A DNA stretch of 64,000 nt from Solimonas terrae (GCF_011067135.1 NZ_JAAMOW010000010.1:1-64000), one strand, 5' to 3'. Positions 44,665 through 54,744 are shown, counted from the first letter of the stretch. Notes: a model not told the origin generated them from the sequence alone. A program made the numbers and translations.

Positions 44665-46017
44665 CTACGGCGGCGCCGGTTCGGCCGACGCCGGCGGCCT
44701 GCGGATGAAGTACAGCGACAGCAGGAGCGCCGGCAGCGTCAGCGATGCCGTGTACAGGAAGAACATCGGGTAACCGATCGCGTCGACGATCTCGCCGGAG
44801 AAGCCGGCGACCAGCTTGCCGAGCAGCGGAAACAGGGAGCCGAACAGCGCGTACTGCGTTGCCGTGTACGCGATGTTGGTGAGGCTCGACAGGTAGGCGA
44901 CAAACGCGGTGCCGGCGATGCCGATGCCGATGTTGTCGACGCTGATCGCCACCGCCAGTTGCGGCAGCCCCGGCGCATGCAGACCCGCCAGCCACGAGAA
45001 GAACAGGTTGCCGCAGGCGATGACGAGCACGCCTGCGAACAGGGTGCGTGCGATGCCCTGCCAGGCAACCAGCGCGCCGGCAACCAGCACGCCGAGCATG
45101 GTCATGATGATGCCGAAGATCTTCGACATTGCTGCGATCTCGCTGAGGCTGTAGCCCATGTCGAGATAGAACGGATTGGCCATCACGCCCATCGCGTACT
45201 CGTGCATGCGGTAGACGGCGATGAACAGCAGGATCAGCGATGCCTGGCGCAAGCCGTTGCGCGTGAAGAAGTCGGCGATCGGGCCGAACACCGCGCCGAC
45301 CGCATTGGCGACGAAATGGCGCAGCGGTGCCGGCCAATGTGCGTGGTCGTCGATGAACGCCTGCACGCGCGCTTCCTGTGGCGGCGTCGCCATCGCGCCC
45401 GTGCGTTCCGGTTCGCGGATCAGCAGCACGGTCGTGATGCCGACCAGACCCAGCGTCGCCATGCACAGATAGGAGATCAGCCAGCCGTGGTTGGCGGCGG
45501 TCAGCAGCGCGCCGGCGCCGGCGACGATCAGCGCAATGCGGTAGCCGAGCTGGTAGGCGGCCGCGAGCGCGCCCTGTTCTTCGCTCGGCGCGGCCTCGAT
45601 GCGATACGCGTCGAGCGCGATGTCCTGTGTCGCCGATGAAAAGGCAACCAGCACGGCCAGCCCCGCGGTCGTCGCCAGCGCGTGGGCCGGGTCACTGAAT
45701 GCCATCGAAGCAAGACCACAGGCAATGCCACACTGCGCAACCAGCATCCAGCTGCGACGCCGGCCGAGCCAGCGTGTCAGCAACGGCAGCGGCACGCGGT
45801 CGACGACCGGCGCCCAGAACAGCTTCACGGAGTAGGTGACGCCGACCCAGCTGAAGTAGCCGATGGTCGTGCGCGACACGCCGGCCTGCGTCAGCCACGC
45901 CGACAAGGTCGAGAACACCAGCAGGAACGGCAGGCCGGCGGAAAAGCCGAGGAACAACAGCGCGCGCACGCGCGGATTGGCGTAGACCCGAAGGGCCGCG
46001 AGCCAGCGTTGCGTCAC
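44665..46017 (-). CDS. ampG: AmpG-family MFS transporter (muropeptide permease-like)
   Basis: The 450-residue protein has about 12 transmembrane helices and the AmpG opening: RALLFLGFSAGLPFLLVFST, then LSAWLTQAGVSRTTIGYFSW and the FSSATQDIALDAYRIE signature. AmpG imports anhydromuropeptides for cell-wall recycling and can affect beta-lactamase induction. It overlaps the xthA stop by 4 bp, so it is the second gene of an xthA-ampG operon. Confidence 0.9.
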   Translation of the reverse strand: MTQRWLAALRVYANPRVRALLFLGFSAGLPFLLVFSTLSAWLTQAGVSRTTIGYFSWVGVTYSVKLFWAPVVDRVPLPLLTRWLGRRRSWMLVAQCGIACGLASMAFSDPAHALATTAGLAVLVAFSSATQDIALDAYRIEAAPSEEQGALAAAYQLGYRIALIVAGAGALLTAANHGWLISYLCMATLGLVGITTVLLIREPERTGAMATPPQEARVQAFIDDHAHWPAPLRHFVANAVGAVFGPIADFFTRNGLRQASLILLFIAVYRMHEYAMGVMANPFYLDMGYSLSEIAAMSKIFGIIMTMLGVLVAGALVAWQGIARTLFAGVLVIACGNLFFSWLAGLHAPGLPQLAVAISVDNIGIGIAGTAFVAYLSSLTNIAYTATQYALFGSLFPLLGKLVAGFSGEIVDAIGYPMFFLYTASLTLPALLLSLYFIRRPPASAEPAPP

Positions 46018-46802
46018 AGCTTGTAGTCCAGTGTCAGCGGCGCGTGGTCGGAGAAGCGGGAGTCCTTCCAGACCGCGGCGGTCTTGATCGCATCACGCAG
46101 ATTCGGCGTGACGAGCTGGTAGTCGATCCGCCACCCGACATTGTTTGCCCAGGCCTGCCCGCGATTGCTCCACCAGGTGTAGGCCGCGCCTTCGGTGTCC
46201 GGGTGCAGATGCCGGTAGGCGTCGACCCAGCCTTCCGACCTGGGCTCGACACCCAGTACGGCATCGACCCAGGCACGCTCGTGCGGCAGGAATCCGGAGT
46301 TCTTCTGATTGGAGCGCCAGTTCTTCAGATCGATGTTGCGATGGGCGATGTTCCAGTCGCCGACGACGATGTAGCGACGGCCGGAAGCGAGCCACGCCTG
46401 CAGAACCGGACGGAAGAAGGCGAGAAAGCGGTCCTTGCTGGCCTGTCTTTCGGGGCCGGACGAGCCGGACGGCAGATAAAGCGAGACCACGGACAGATCG
46501 CCGTAGCGGAGTTCAAGATAGCGACCTTCTTCGTCGAACTCGGCGGCGCCGAGCTTGTCGAGAACGGCGTCCGGCTTCTTCTTCGCGAAGATCGCGACGC
46601 CGGCGTAACCTTTCTTCCGGGCGCAGCTGAAGTGCGCGTGCCAGCCTTTCGGCGAAAAGGTCTCATCGCCTTCCAGATCGCTGAGCTGGGCCTTGACCTC
46701 CTGGATGCAGAGAAAGTCGGCCTTCTGTTCGGGCAGCCAGTCGAACAGGCCCTTGCGGGCAGCCGAGCGAATGCCGTTGGCGTTGAGCGAGATGACGCGC
46801 AA
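46014..46802 (-). CDS. xthA: exodeoxyribonuclease III (Xth family), TTG start
   Basis: The AP endonuclease/3'-exonuclease acts in base excision repair. The 262-residue chain begins LRVISLNANGIRSA after the start. The metal-binding and catalytic residues are present: IQEVK (Glu), GDWNIAHRNIDLKN (Asp/Asn) and the final SDHAPL (Asp-His). Pseudomonas Crc occupies the same pyrE-linked site but lacks nuclease residues; here they are intact, so this should be a nuclease. A TTG at 46802 with AGGAGAG 8 bases upstream is a better start than the ATG at 46865, which has no such site. The gene is divergent from pyrE. Confidence 0.93.
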   Translation of the reverse strand: MRVISLNANGIRSAARKGLFDWLPEQKADFLCIQEVKAQLSDLEGDETFSPKGWHAHFSCARKKGYAGVAIFAKKKPDAVLDKLGAAEFDEEGRYLELRYGDLSVVSLYLPSGSSGPERQASKDRFLAFFRPVLQAWLASGRRYIVVGDWNIAHRNIDLKNWRSNQKNSGFLPHERAWVDAVLGVEPRSEGWVDAYRHLHPDTEGAAYTWWSNRGQAWANNVGWRIDYQLVTPNLRDAIKTAAVWKDSRFSDHAPLTLDYKL

Positions 46803-46903
46803 GGGAGAACTCTCCTGGTGCGGGATCGGCAAACCGACCGGGTACGGTGAATGAGGCTTTATCATAGCGGCCCGCCACCCGCCGATTGCGACGCCGCACG
46901 CCC

Positions 46904-47554
46904 ATGTCCCTGTCCGCCTACCAGACCGAATTCCTGCAGCTGGCCCTCGACCACGAAGTCCTGAAGTTCGGTGAGTTCACCCTCAAGTCGGGGCGCAAGT
47001 CACCGTACTTTTTCAATCTCGGCCGGATCTCGTCGGGCATGGCGATGCGGGCGCTGGGATCGGCCTATGCCGAGGCGCTCTCGGTGTCCGGCATCCAGTA
47101 CGACATGCTGTTCGGCCCGGCCTACAAGGGCATTCCGCTGGTCACTGCCGTGGCCTGTGCGCAGGCCGAAAGGGGCATCGACATGCCGTATGCGTACAAC
47201 CGCAAGGAAGCCAAGGATCACGGCGAGGGCGGCACGCTGGTCGGCGCCGCACCGCGCGGTCGGGTCGTGATCGTCGACGACGTGCTCACTGCCGGAACCG
47301 CGCTGCGCGAGGCCGTGCGCCTGCTCAAGGACGCCGGTGCCGAGCCGGTGGCTGCGGTGATCGCGCTCGACCGTCAGGAAAAAGGCCCCTCCGGTCTGTC
47401 GGCCGTCCAGGAAATGGAGCGTGATGCGAATATCCGGATCATTCCGCTGGTGACCGTGCAGACCATGCTCGGCTATCTGGCCGGCGGCGGTGCCGATGAC
47501 GCAACATTGGCGGCGATTCGCGCCTATCAGGCGCAATATGGGGTCTCCCCGTAA
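46904..47554 (+). CDS. pyrE: orotate phosphoribosyltransferase
   Basis: It converts orotate and PRPP to OMP in pyrimidine synthesis. The 216-residue protein contains FGEFTLKSGRKSPYFFNLG, the KEAKDHGEGG flexible loop and the PRPP-binding VVIVDDVLTAGTALREA. The start at 46904 is the first ATG beginning with the conserved helix. It is divergent from xthA, with 101 bp between the starts. Confidence 0.97.
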   Translation: MSLSAYQTEFLQLALDHEVLKFGEFTLKSGRKSPYFFNLGRISSGMAMRALGSAYAEALSVSGIQYDMLFGPAYKGIPLVTAVACAQAERGIDMPYAYNRKEAKDHGEGGTLVGAAPRGRVVIVDDVLTAGTALREAVRLLKDAGAEPVAAVIALDRQEKGPSGLSAVQEMERDANIRIIPLVTVQTMLGYLAGGGADDATLAAIRAYQAQYGVSP

Positions 47555-47571
47555 GGGGTCAGGCGGAAATC

Positions 47572-48222
47572 ATGAATATGCAAGGATGGCTTTCAACAGG
47601 CCTGCTCGTGCTCTGCGTACTTCACGGCGCAGCGGCACTTGCTGCCGGCGCCAACGGTTCGAGTCGCGTGCAGTGCTGGACCGACAAGAATGGCCAGCGG
47701 GCCTGCGGCGACAGCGTGCCGCCGGAGTATGTCCACCAGCAGCGCGAGATTTTCGACGATCAGGGTCGCGTGCGGCAGATCAAGCCTCGCGAGAAGACGG
47801 CGGCCGAAATCGCGGCAGAAGAAGCGGCGGCGAAGGAGGCCGATGCGGCCGCACAGCGCGCGCAGAAACAGCGCGATTACGACCGCTTCCTGCTCAGCAC
47901 GTACAACAGTGACAAGGAAATCGAGCGCGCGCGCGACGAGCGCGTCGCCATGGTCGACGGCCGTCAGAAGTTGACGGAGAAAGCGATAGCCGACAACGAG
48001 AAGGCGATCGCGCAACAGCAGAGCCGCATCGATAACGTCAGAAAAAGCGGCAAGACGCCGGGCGAGGTGTTGACGAAGAAGTTGGCCGAGTTGCAGCAGA
48101 CCCTGGCCGACAACAAGACTGCGTTGGGCAACTACGCGACCGAGAAGCAGCAGATCAGCGACAAGTACAACGCCGATCTGGCGCGCTATCGGGAACTCAA
48201 CAAGCCGCCGACGACACCTTGA
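47572..48222 (+). CDS. periplasmic DUF4124-like coiled-coil protein
   Basis: The 216-residue protein has a signal peptide (LSTGLLVLCVLHGAAALA). A short CW-DKNGQRACGD motif follows that resembles the N-terminal DUF4124 module (Trp-Asp-Gly pattern). A long helical region rich in Ala, Glu, Lys and Gln (about residues 75-210) can form coiled coils. Its role is unknown; DUF4124 proteins are common small envelope proteins in gammaproteobacteria. It lies 17 bp after pyrE and may be co-transcribed. Confidence 0.75.
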   Translation: MNMQGWLSTGLLVLCVLHGAAALAAGANGSSRVQCWTDKNGQRACGDSVPPEYVHQQREIFDDQGRVRQIKPREKTAAEIAAEEAAAKEADAAAQRAQKQRDYDRFLLSTYNSDKEIERARDERVAMVDGRQKLTEKAIADNEKAIAQQQSRIDNVRKSGKTPGEVLTKKLAELQQTLADNKTALGNYATEKQQISDKYNADLARYRELNKPPTTP

Positions 48223-48279
48223 AAGGGGCGGCGGCGGCGAGCGTCCTGCAAGCCACGTTTTCAGGCGGGTGACGAATTT

Positions 48280-49161
48280 CTAGGCGGCGTCCAGCCCGGC
48301 GCGGCGCTGCGCGACTTTCGCGAGTGCCGCCCAGTCGAGTTCACCGTCACCGGACGCGACCGCTTCCAGCAGGCTGTCGCGCAGCAGGCTCGCCAGCGGC
48401 AGGGGCACATGGCGGGTGTCGCCGGCTTCCAGCGCCAGCCGAACATCCTTAAGGCCGAGCCGCAGCGCGAAGCCCGGCGGCGAGAAACGCTGCTCGGCGA
48501 TGAGGGTGCCGTATCCCTTGTAGACCGGCGAGGCGAACAGCGTGCTGGTCAAGATGTCGAGCAATTCCGCGCTGCTGACGCCATGGGCTTGCGCCAGGGT
48601 GGTGGCTTCGGCCATGGCTTCGATCGCGGCTGCGATCATGAAATTGCCGGAGATCTTGACCGCGTTGGCACGCAAGGGTGCATCGCCGAGTTTCCAGGTC
48701 TTCTGGCCGATCACGTCGAACAGTGACTGCAGTTGCTCGAGCGCGCCGGCATCGCCGGCAGCGACGATATTGAGCTGGCCGCTTCGTGCGGCATCCGGCC
48801 GGCCGAACACCGGTGCGGCGACGTAGCGCAAACCCAGCGTTTCATGCAGCTCGGTCAATTCGCCTGCAAGGCGGATCGAGACGGTCGCCAGGTTGACGTG
48901 AATCAGGCCCGTGGTGGCGTGTCGCAGTGCGCCGCCGTCGACGAAAACGCTGCGGACTGCCGCGTCGTCGGCCAGCATGGAGAACAGCACATCGCCGTGC
49001 AGTGCATCGCGGGCCGAGGCCGCCGCAGTCGCACCGAGATCGACCAGTTCGCCGATGGGCCCGGGCGATCGGTTCCAGACACGAACCTGATGGCCGGCAC
49101 GAATCAGGTTCGCGGCAATTGCGCTGCCCATGCTGCCGAGTCCGACGAAGCCGATTTTCAT
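48280..49161 (-). CDS. NAD(P)-dependent beta-hydroxyacid dehydrogenase (3-hydroxyisobutyrate dehydrogenase family)
   Basis: The 293-residue protein has the N-terminal dinucleotide motif FVGLGSMGSAIAANLIRAGH, then VWNRSPGP, where the Asn-Arg pair suggests NADP preference (inference). The substrate motif AAPVFGRPDAA follows, and the catalytic Lys and Asn are in NAVKISGNFM. Family members act on 3-hydroxyisobutyrate, tartronate semialdehyde or succinic semialdehyde; the substrate here is not decided. It follows argB by 26 bp on the same strand. Confidence 0.9.
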   Translation of the reverse strand: MKIGFVGLGSMGSAIAANLIRAGHQVRVWNRSPGPIGELVDLGATAAASARDALHGDVLFSMLADDAAVRSVFVDGGALRHATTGLIHVNLATVSIRLAGELTELHETLGLRYVAAPVFGRPDAARSGQLNIVAAGDAGALEQLQSLFDVIGQKTWKLGDAPLRANAVKISGNFMIAAAIEAMAEATTLAQAHGVSSAELLDILTSTLFASPVYKGYGTLIAEQRFSPPGFALRLGLKDVRLALEAGDTRHVPLPLASLLRDSLLEAVASGDGELDWAALAKVAQRRAGLDAA

Positions 49162-49187
49162 GTGCGGTCCCGGACGTGGTGCGAGAC

Positions 49188-50090
<903 letters not shown>

Positions 50091-50549
50091 TCAATGCCGG
50101 CCGGTATGGCCAAAGCCACCGGCGCCGCGGGTACTCGCGGCGAAATCATCGACGATCTCGAACGCGGCCTGCACGACCGGCACGAACACCAGCTGCGCGA
50201 TGCGTTCACCCGGGTTGATCGTGAAGGCGCTCTGGCCGCGATTCCAGCACGAAACCATCAGTTCGCCCTGATAGTCGGAATCGATCAGGCCGACCAGATT
50301 GCCAAGCACGATGCCGTTCTTGTGGCCCAGTCCGGAGCGCGGCAGGATCACGGCGGCAAGGCCGACGTCGCCGATGTGAATCGCCAGACCGGTTTTCAGC
50401 AGGGTGGTTGCACCCGGCTCCAGGCTCAGCGGCGCGTCGAGCAGGCAGCGCAGGTCCAGGCCTGCGGCGCCGTCGGTTGCATAAGCCGGCAGCGGCAGTT
50501 CGGTGCCCAGGCGAGGGTCGAGAATCTTCAGGCGAATGTTCTGTTTCAT
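50091..50549 (-). CDS. dut: dUTP diphosphatase
   Basis: It hydrolyses dUTP to dUMP and PPi, keeping uracil out of DNA. The five trimer motifs are visible in the 152-residue protein: [38 protein letters not shown] and the flexible C-terminal [12 protein letters not shown]. The start at 50549 opens with the first beta strand; the open frame further upstream has no supporting site. It follows coaBC, the usual order in this conserved block. Confidence 0.96.
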   Translation of the reverse strand: MKQNIRLKILDPRLGTELPLPAYATDGAAGLDLRCLLDAPLSLEPGATTLLKTGLAIHIGDVGLAAVILPRSGLGHKNGIVLGNLVGLIDSDYQGELMVSCWNRGQSAFTINPGERIAQLVFVPVVQAAFEIVDDFAASTRGAGGFGHTGRH

Positions 50550-50637
50550 GACGGGTCGGTTCGGGAGTGGGAGCGCCTCGTCGGCACGACCACGAATGCG
50601 CGGAGCGTGCGCCGGAAGCTGTTTCCTGCACAAAAGC

Positions 50638-51861
50638 TCAATTTCGCGCAGCGAGAAATCGTTCTGCAATCAGGGACGCAAGCTGACGTGCGAGCTCGCT
50701 CTTGCTGGCTTGCGGCAGTTCGCGTTCACCGCCGTTCCAGAAGATCGACAGCGCGTTGTCGTCGCGGTCGAAGGCGCGACCATGGCCCACCCAGTTGGCG
50801 GCGATCATGTCGAGCTTCTTGCGTTCCAGCTTGGCGCGTGCGTGCTCGGCAAGTTTCTCGGTTTCGGCAGCGAAGCCGACCACGAAAAGCTTCGCATCGC
50901 GCTGGCGTACCGCGGCGATCACGTCCGGATTGCGGCTGAGGGTCAGCGACATCGTTGCATCGGCCTTCTTGATCTTCTCGTCGGCCGGCATGTCGACGCG
51001 GTAGTCGGCAACTGCAGCGGCGCCGACGAACATCTGCGCGCCGGCAACGGCGCGAAGGGACTCTTCAAGCAATTGCTCCGCGCTTTCGAGATCCACGCGC
51101 AGCACGCCGGCCGGTGTCGACAGATTGGTCGGGCCACTGAGCAAGGTGACGTTCGCGCCCAGCGCCTGCAGCGCGGCGGCAAGCGCATATCCCATTTTTC
51201 CCGATGAACGATTGCTGATGTAGCGCACGGGGTCGATGGCTTCGCGCGTTGGTCCGGCCGTGAGCACGACCCGAACCCCGTGCAGCGGGCCGGCGTTGAA
51301 GCGCTGTGCGATGGCATCGCGGATCTGCAGGGGCTCCCACATCCGGCCGTCCCCGGTTTCGCCGCAGGCCTGCGAGCCGGAGCCGGGGCCAAGCACCTGC
51401 ACGCCGCGCGCCGCCAGTGTCGCGACATTGGCTTGCGTCGCCGCGTTGGCCCACATCAGACGATTCATGGCCGGAGCGATCGCGATCGGCTTGTCGGTTG
51501 CCAGCGCCAGCGTGCTCAGCAGATCGTCGGCGAGGCCATGCGCGAGCTTGGCGATGACGTCGGCCGACGCCGGCGCGATCACGATCAGGTCCGGCCAGCG
51601 TGCCAGTTCGATATGGCCCATCGCCGCTTCGGCCGCCGGATCAAGCAGCGAGGTCCGTACTTCGCGGCCGGACAGCGCCTGGAAGGTCAGCGGCGTCACG
51701 AACTCCCGCGCCCCGGCCGTCATCACGACCTGCACGTCGGCACCCGATTCCTTCAGGCGACGCAGCAGATCGGCAGCCTTGTAGGCGGCGATCCCGCCCG
51801 TCACCGCCAGCAGGATGCGGCGATTTGAGAGCTGCGGCACGGACGGCATGGGCGTATTCAT
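50638..51861 (-). CDS. coaBC: bifunctional phosphopantothenoylcysteine decarboxylase/phosphopantothenate-cysteine ligase
   Basis: It catalyses two steps of coenzyme A synthesis. The CoaC flavoprotein half (residues 1-190) has [20 protein letters not shown], the [20 protein letters not shown] loop, the AIAPAMN motif and the CGETGDGRM substrate flap. The CoaB half has the linker [19 protein letters not shown], then [13 protein letters not shown], and the [17 protein letters not shown] region with Lys residues. The length of 407 is normal. It is divergent from radC with 35 bp between the starts. Confidence 0.97.
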   Translation of the reverse strand: MNTPMPSVPQLSNRRILLAVTGGIAAYKAADLLRRLKESGADVQVVMTAGAREFVTPLTFQALSGREVRTSLLDPAAEAAMGHIELARWPDLIVIAPASADVIAKLAHGLADDLLSTLALATDKPIAIAPAMNRLMWANAATQANVATLAARGVQVLGPGSGSQACGETGDGRMWEPLQIRDAIAQRFNAGPLHGVRVVLTAGPTREAIDPVRYISNRSSGKMGYALAAALQALGANVTLLSGPTNLSTPAGVLRVDLESAEQLLEESLRAVAGAQMFVGAAAVADYRVDMPADEKIKKADATMSLTLSRNPDVIAAVRQRDAKLFVVGFAAETEKLAEHARAKLERKKLDMIAANWVGHGRAFDRDDNALSIFWNGGERELPQASKSELARQLASLIAERFLAARN

Positions 51862-51896
51862 CGCAACATTCTAGCGGCCTTGCAGGGAGACGACGT

Positions 51897-52571
51897 ATGG
51901 CAATCCGTGACTGGCCGGTCGACGAGCGGCCCCGTGAAAAGCTGCTGGCGCAGGGTGCCGCGATGCTCAGCGACGCCGAACTGCTGGCGATTTTTCTGCG
52001 CACGGGCGTGGCCGGCAAGAGCGCGGTCGAACTGGCGCGCGAGTTGATTGCCGGCTTCGGTGGTCTGCGCGCACTGTTGGGCACCGATCTGGCCGGATTT
52101 TCAGCGGCCCGGGGCCTGGGGCCCGCCAAGTATGCGCAGCTTCAGGCGGTGCTCGAACTGGCACGCCGGCATCTCGCCGAGGAACTGCAGCGCGGGGACG
52201 GTCTCAACGATCCACTGGCGGCCGAACGTTTTCTGCGTGCGCGACTCCGGGATCTCGATCACGAAGTGTTCGCGGCGCTGTTTCTCGATGCGCAGCACCG
52301 CGTGCTGGCCTTCGAGGTGCTGGCGCAAGGGACGCTCGATGGCGCTGCGGTCTATCCGCGCGAAGTAGTCAAGGCCGCGCTGCGGCATCGCGCCGCCGCG
52401 CTGATCTTTGCCCACAATCATCCCAGCGGCGTGGTTGAGCCCAGTGCTGCCGATCGGGCTTTGACCGAGCGTCTGCGGCAGGCGCTGGCGACGATCGATG
52501 TGCGCGTGCTCGATCATCTCGTGATCGGCGAGGGCGCGCCGGCCAGCTTCGCCGCACGCGGCTGGTTGTAA
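51897..52571 (+). CDS. radC: RadC/YicR family JAMM protein
   Basis: The 224-residue protein has an N-terminal helix-hairpin-helix part ([20 protein letters not shown] onward) and the C-terminal JAMM metal site ([16 protein letters not shown]). Despite its name, RadC has no proven repair role. It is divergent from coaBC in the same order as in E. coli and Pseudomonas. The chosen ATG starts at the conserved MAIRDWP. It is convergent with the TetR-like pair that separates it from rpmB. Confidence 0.95.
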   Translation: MAIRDWPVDERPREKLLAQGAAMLSDAELLAIFLRTGVAGKSAVELARELIAGFGGLRALLGTDLAGFSAARGLGPAKYAQLQAVLELARRHLAEELQRGDGLNDPLAAERFLRARLRDLDHEVFAALFLDAQHRVLAFEVLAQGTLDGAAVYPREVVKAALRHRAAALIFAHNHPSGVVEPSAADRALTERLRQALATIDVRVLDHLVIGEGAPASFAARGWL

Positions 52572-52595
52572 GGCTGCCGCGGGCGGTGGTGGGGC

Positions 52596-53159
52596 TCAGG
52601 CCGCGTTGCGCTGCTGCAGCGACGTGCCGACGTGATCGAGGAAGTGCCACAGCGCGTCACGAAGGTCCGGAAGCCGCCGGCGGCTGCGCTGTTCGCTGCT
52701 GGCGACCTCGTTGAGCATCGCGATGTACAGGCGGGCCGCGGCGTCCGGCTGGTAGCGGCCGAGCGCCCTCAATTCCGCGCCGAGCACCAGCGTGAAGCTC
52801 TGGTTCTGCTGTTGCAGCCCTCGCAGCACGCGCGGTTGCGCGCGTGCTGCCACCAGCCAGTCGCGAACACCGGCATTTTCCGCGCAGTAGGCCAGATAGC
52901 TTTCCGAGCCGAGCTTGATGCGCAACAGGCCTGGAGTCGCGCCGTTGGTGACGTTGATGATGCGGGCACGGACGTTCTGCAGGAAGTCCTGCTGCACGGC
53001 TTCCAGATAGGTCGGGATGTCGCCGAAGGTCGTCTTGAAGTCGCTGGCCGGAATGCCGGCGACTTCGCAGACCCGGGAAATCGACAGATCGTCGTGCGGA
53101 ATCTGTGTGGCGATCACCGAGGTCGCCGAAAACAGCTTGCTGCGAATGTCGTTCTTCAT
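52596..53159 (-). CDS. TetR-like transcriptional regulator (second of a tandem pair)
   Basis: The 187-residue helical protein has a TetR-type N-terminal domain: a helix SKLFSATSVIATQI, then DLSISRVCEVAGIPASDFKTTFGD, the helix-turn-helix and recognition helix. A ligand-binding helical C-terminal domain follows (QPDAAARLYIAMLNEVASSE). It resembles the preceding gene in size and layout, so the two may derive from duplication. Its ATG overlaps the stop of the first regulator (ATGA), meaning they may form a heteromer. The ligand is unknown. Confidence 0.75.
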   Translation of the reverse strand: MKNDIRSKLFSATSVIATQIPHDDLSISRVCEVAGIPASDFKTTFGDIPTYLEAVQQDFLQNVRARIINVTNGATPGLLRIKLGSESYLAYCAENAGVRDWLVAARAQPRVLRGLQQQNQSFTLVLGAELRALGRYQPDAAARLYIAMLNEVASSEQRSRRRLPDLRDALWHFLDHVGTSLQQRNAA

Positions 53160-53698
53160 CGCGATTCCGTGTCGAAATAGTTGAGCAGGGTTTCCCGCAG
53201 TTCCGGCAGCGGGTGACCGGCCTCGGCTTCGGCCAGGCCGATTTCGATGATGGCCGCGGTTGCCAGCCGGGCCAGGGCGTCCGGCTGACGCCAGCCGATG
53301 TTCTTCAGTTCCATCTGCAGCAGCAGGTTGAAGCCGTGCACACGCTGGCGGATCAGTTGTGCGCCCTGGGGGTGAAAACGCAGGCGCGAGGCCAGTGCCC
53401 GCAGCGCCGGGCGCTCGAAAAGGGCCTGAAGATAGGCGTCGACGGCCAGCTTCAGGCGCGAGCGACCAGCCGGCATGTTCAGCGTCAGATTTGCAATCAG
53501 GTCGCGGACTTCGTCGTGCATCTGTCCGAGCAGTTCGCAGAGAAGGGTCTCGAAATCGCCGTAAACCTGGCCGATCGTCGCGGGCGGCAAGGTGGCGGCG
53601 GCGGCCAGATCGGCGGCCGTCACGGCAGCGCCGGTCTGGTCCACCAGCCGCCTTGCTGCCCGCGACAACTTGCGCCTGATCTGCTCTGCGTCGTGCAT
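53156..53698 (-). CDS. TetR-like transcriptional regulator (first of a tandem pair)
   Basis: The 180-residue protein shows a TetR-like DNA-binding region (QIRRKLSRAARRLVDQTG, then TAADLAAAATLPPATIGQVYGDFETLLCEL). A helical C-terminus includes PDALARLATAAIIEIGLAEA. The start at 53698 is the internal ATG next to the domain; an upstream ATG at 53746 would add 16 polar residues. The pair is divergent from rpmB and could regulate neighbouring genes. It interrupts the usually adjacent radC and rpmB. Confidence 0.75.
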   Translation of the reverse strand: MHDAEQIRRKLSRAARRLVDQTGAAVTAADLAAAATLPPATIGQVYGDFETLLCELLGQMHDEVRDLIANLTLNMPAGRSRLKLAVDAYLQALFERPALRALASRLRFHPQGAQLIRQRVHGFNLLLQMELKNIGWRQPDALARLATAAIIEIGLAEAEAGHPLPELRETLLNYFDTESR

Positions 53699-53801
53699 GA
53701 TGGGAGTATCCGGTAAGCACAATCCTCGATATTTGCGCTGCGTCACGTAAATAACTCAATCTGGGGAGCTTGTGGACGGGGCGCGGCCTCGCTGCTGCCT
53801 C

Positions 53802-53830
53802 TTGCCCTTGCCGGAGTGTGCTGGCACAAT
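53802..53830 (+). promoter_or_regulatory. candidate sigma-70 promoter of rpmB-rpmG
   Basis: TTGCCC (53802-53807) and CACAAT (53825-53830) are separated by 17 bases. A TGG precedes the -10 box, making it an extended -10. Transcription from here would give a leader of about 54 bases before rpmB. The assignment is by eye. Confidence 0.45.
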
Positions 53831-53890
53831 TGCGCCCCTTTTCGCGGCCATCAGGCCGTGTCGTCGCATCTTTCCCTAGGGTTTCGTGTC

Positions 53891-54127
53891 ATGTCGAAAG
53901 TCTGTCAGGTCACCGGTAAGCGGCCGATTGTCGGTAATACCGTTTCGCACGCCAATAACCGTCGCCGTCGCCGCTTCGAGCCGAATCTGCACAAGCATCG
54001 CTTCTGGCTGGAAACGGAAAAGCGGTTCGTCTCGCTGCGTGTCTCCGCGGCGGGCATGCGCCTGATCGACAAGAAGGGCGTCGATGTGGTGATCGCCGAG
54101 CTGCGCGCGCGCGGCGAAAAGGTCTAA
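53891..54127 (+). CDS. rpmB: 50S ribosomal protein L28
   Basis: The 78-residue ribosomal protein begins [20 protein letters not shown] and has the basic centre [18 protein letters not shown]. The next gene, rpmG, follows in 17 bp, as in most gammaproteobacteria. The ATG at 53891 follows the extended leader. Confidence 0.98.
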   Translation: MSKVCQVTGKRPIVGNTVSHANNRRRRRFEPNLHKHRFWLETEKRFVSLRVSAAGMRLIDKKGVDVVIAELRARGEKV

Positions 54128-54144
54128 GGACCAGGAGCTGAACG

Positions 54145-54315
54145 ATGGCCAAGAAAAAAGACGTTGAAAAGATCAAGCTGGTGTCCACCGCCGACACGGG
54201 CTATTTCTACACGACGACCAAGAATCGCAAGAACACGCCGGACAAATTCGAGTTCAAGAAGTACGATCCGGTCGTTCGCAAGCACGTCGCCTTCAAGGAA
54301 GCGAAGGTCAAGTAG
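54145..54315 (+). CDS. rpmG: 50S ribosomal protein L33
   Basis: The 56-residue protein has the sequence pattern [20 protein letters not shown] followed by [20 protein letters not shown]. The usual zinc-binding cysteines are absent, so it is the C-minus form. A CAGGAG Shine-Dalgarno lies 7 bases before the ATG. It ends 13 bp before the hairpin of the rpmBG terminator. Confidence 0.97.
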   Translation: MAKKKDVEKIKLVSTADTGYFYTTTKNRKNTPDKFEFKKYDPVVRKHVAFKEAKVK

Positions 54316-54328
54316 TCGCCGCATTCCG

Positions 54329-54360
54329 AAAAACGCCGCCTCCGAGCGGCGTTTTTTTTT
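54329..54360 (+). terminator. rho-independent terminator of rpmB-rpmG
   Basis: AAAAACGCCGC (54329-54339), a 6-base loop, and GCGGCGTTTTT (54346-54356) form an 11-bp stem, followed by further T residues to 54360. It lies right after rpmG. Confidence 0.92.
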
Positions 54361-54372
54361 GCGGCATCAAAA

Positions 54373-54394
54373 AAGCCGGGCGATCGCCCGGCTT
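54373..54394 (-). terminator. terminator of the secreted Tyr-rich protein gene
   Basis: The 22-bp perfect palindrome AAGCCGGGCGATCGCCCGGC-TT is followed on the minus strand by a run of T (the A run at 54369-54374 on the plus strand). It lies 20 bp beyond the stop of the gene at 54415-54744. Confidence 0.85.
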
Positions 54395-54414
54395 CTTGCA
54401 CAGAACCTTGACCG

Positions 54415-54744
54415 TCAGCGGCGGTAGTGATGATCGACGCGCTCGCGATAGTCCTCTCGATAGCTGCGAGGTCCATGGCCGTAGTCGTAGCGCGTGTATC
54501 GGCTATCGCGGTAGACGACGTGCCGGTCGTAGTAGCCGCCGCGATAGACCACGACCGGTGCCGGTTCGTAGTAGCTGTAGTAGTAACGTGGCGGGGGTGG
54601 TGCGTAGTAGACCGGTGCCGGGGCAACGAATACCGGCGCCGGAATTCCCAGCCCCACGCTCAGCGACACATTGGAATGCGCGAGCACCGGCAACGGCGCG
54701 AGCGCTGAAATGGCCAGACCTGCAACTGCGAAGAGCTTGTTCAT
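54415..54744 (-). CDS. small secreted protein with Tyr/Arg-rich tail
   Basis: The 109-residue protein has a signal peptide (MNKLFAVAGLAISALAPLPV, cleavage after LAH or nearby) and a short hydrophobic region (SVGLGIPAPVFVAPAPVYYA). A tail follows that is strongly enriched in Tyr, Arg, Asp and His (RYTRYDYGHGPRSYREDYRE). Similar Pro/Tyr-rich exported proteins of unknown function are common in proteobacteria. It is monocistronic with its own terminator. No metal or enzyme motif can be assigned. Confidence 0.75.
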   Translation of the reverse strand: MNKLFAVAGLAISALAPLPVLAHSNVSLSVGLGIPAPVFVAPAPVYYAPPPPRYYYSYYEPAPVVVYRGGYYDRHVVYRDSRYTRYDYGHGPRSYREDYRERVDHHYRR

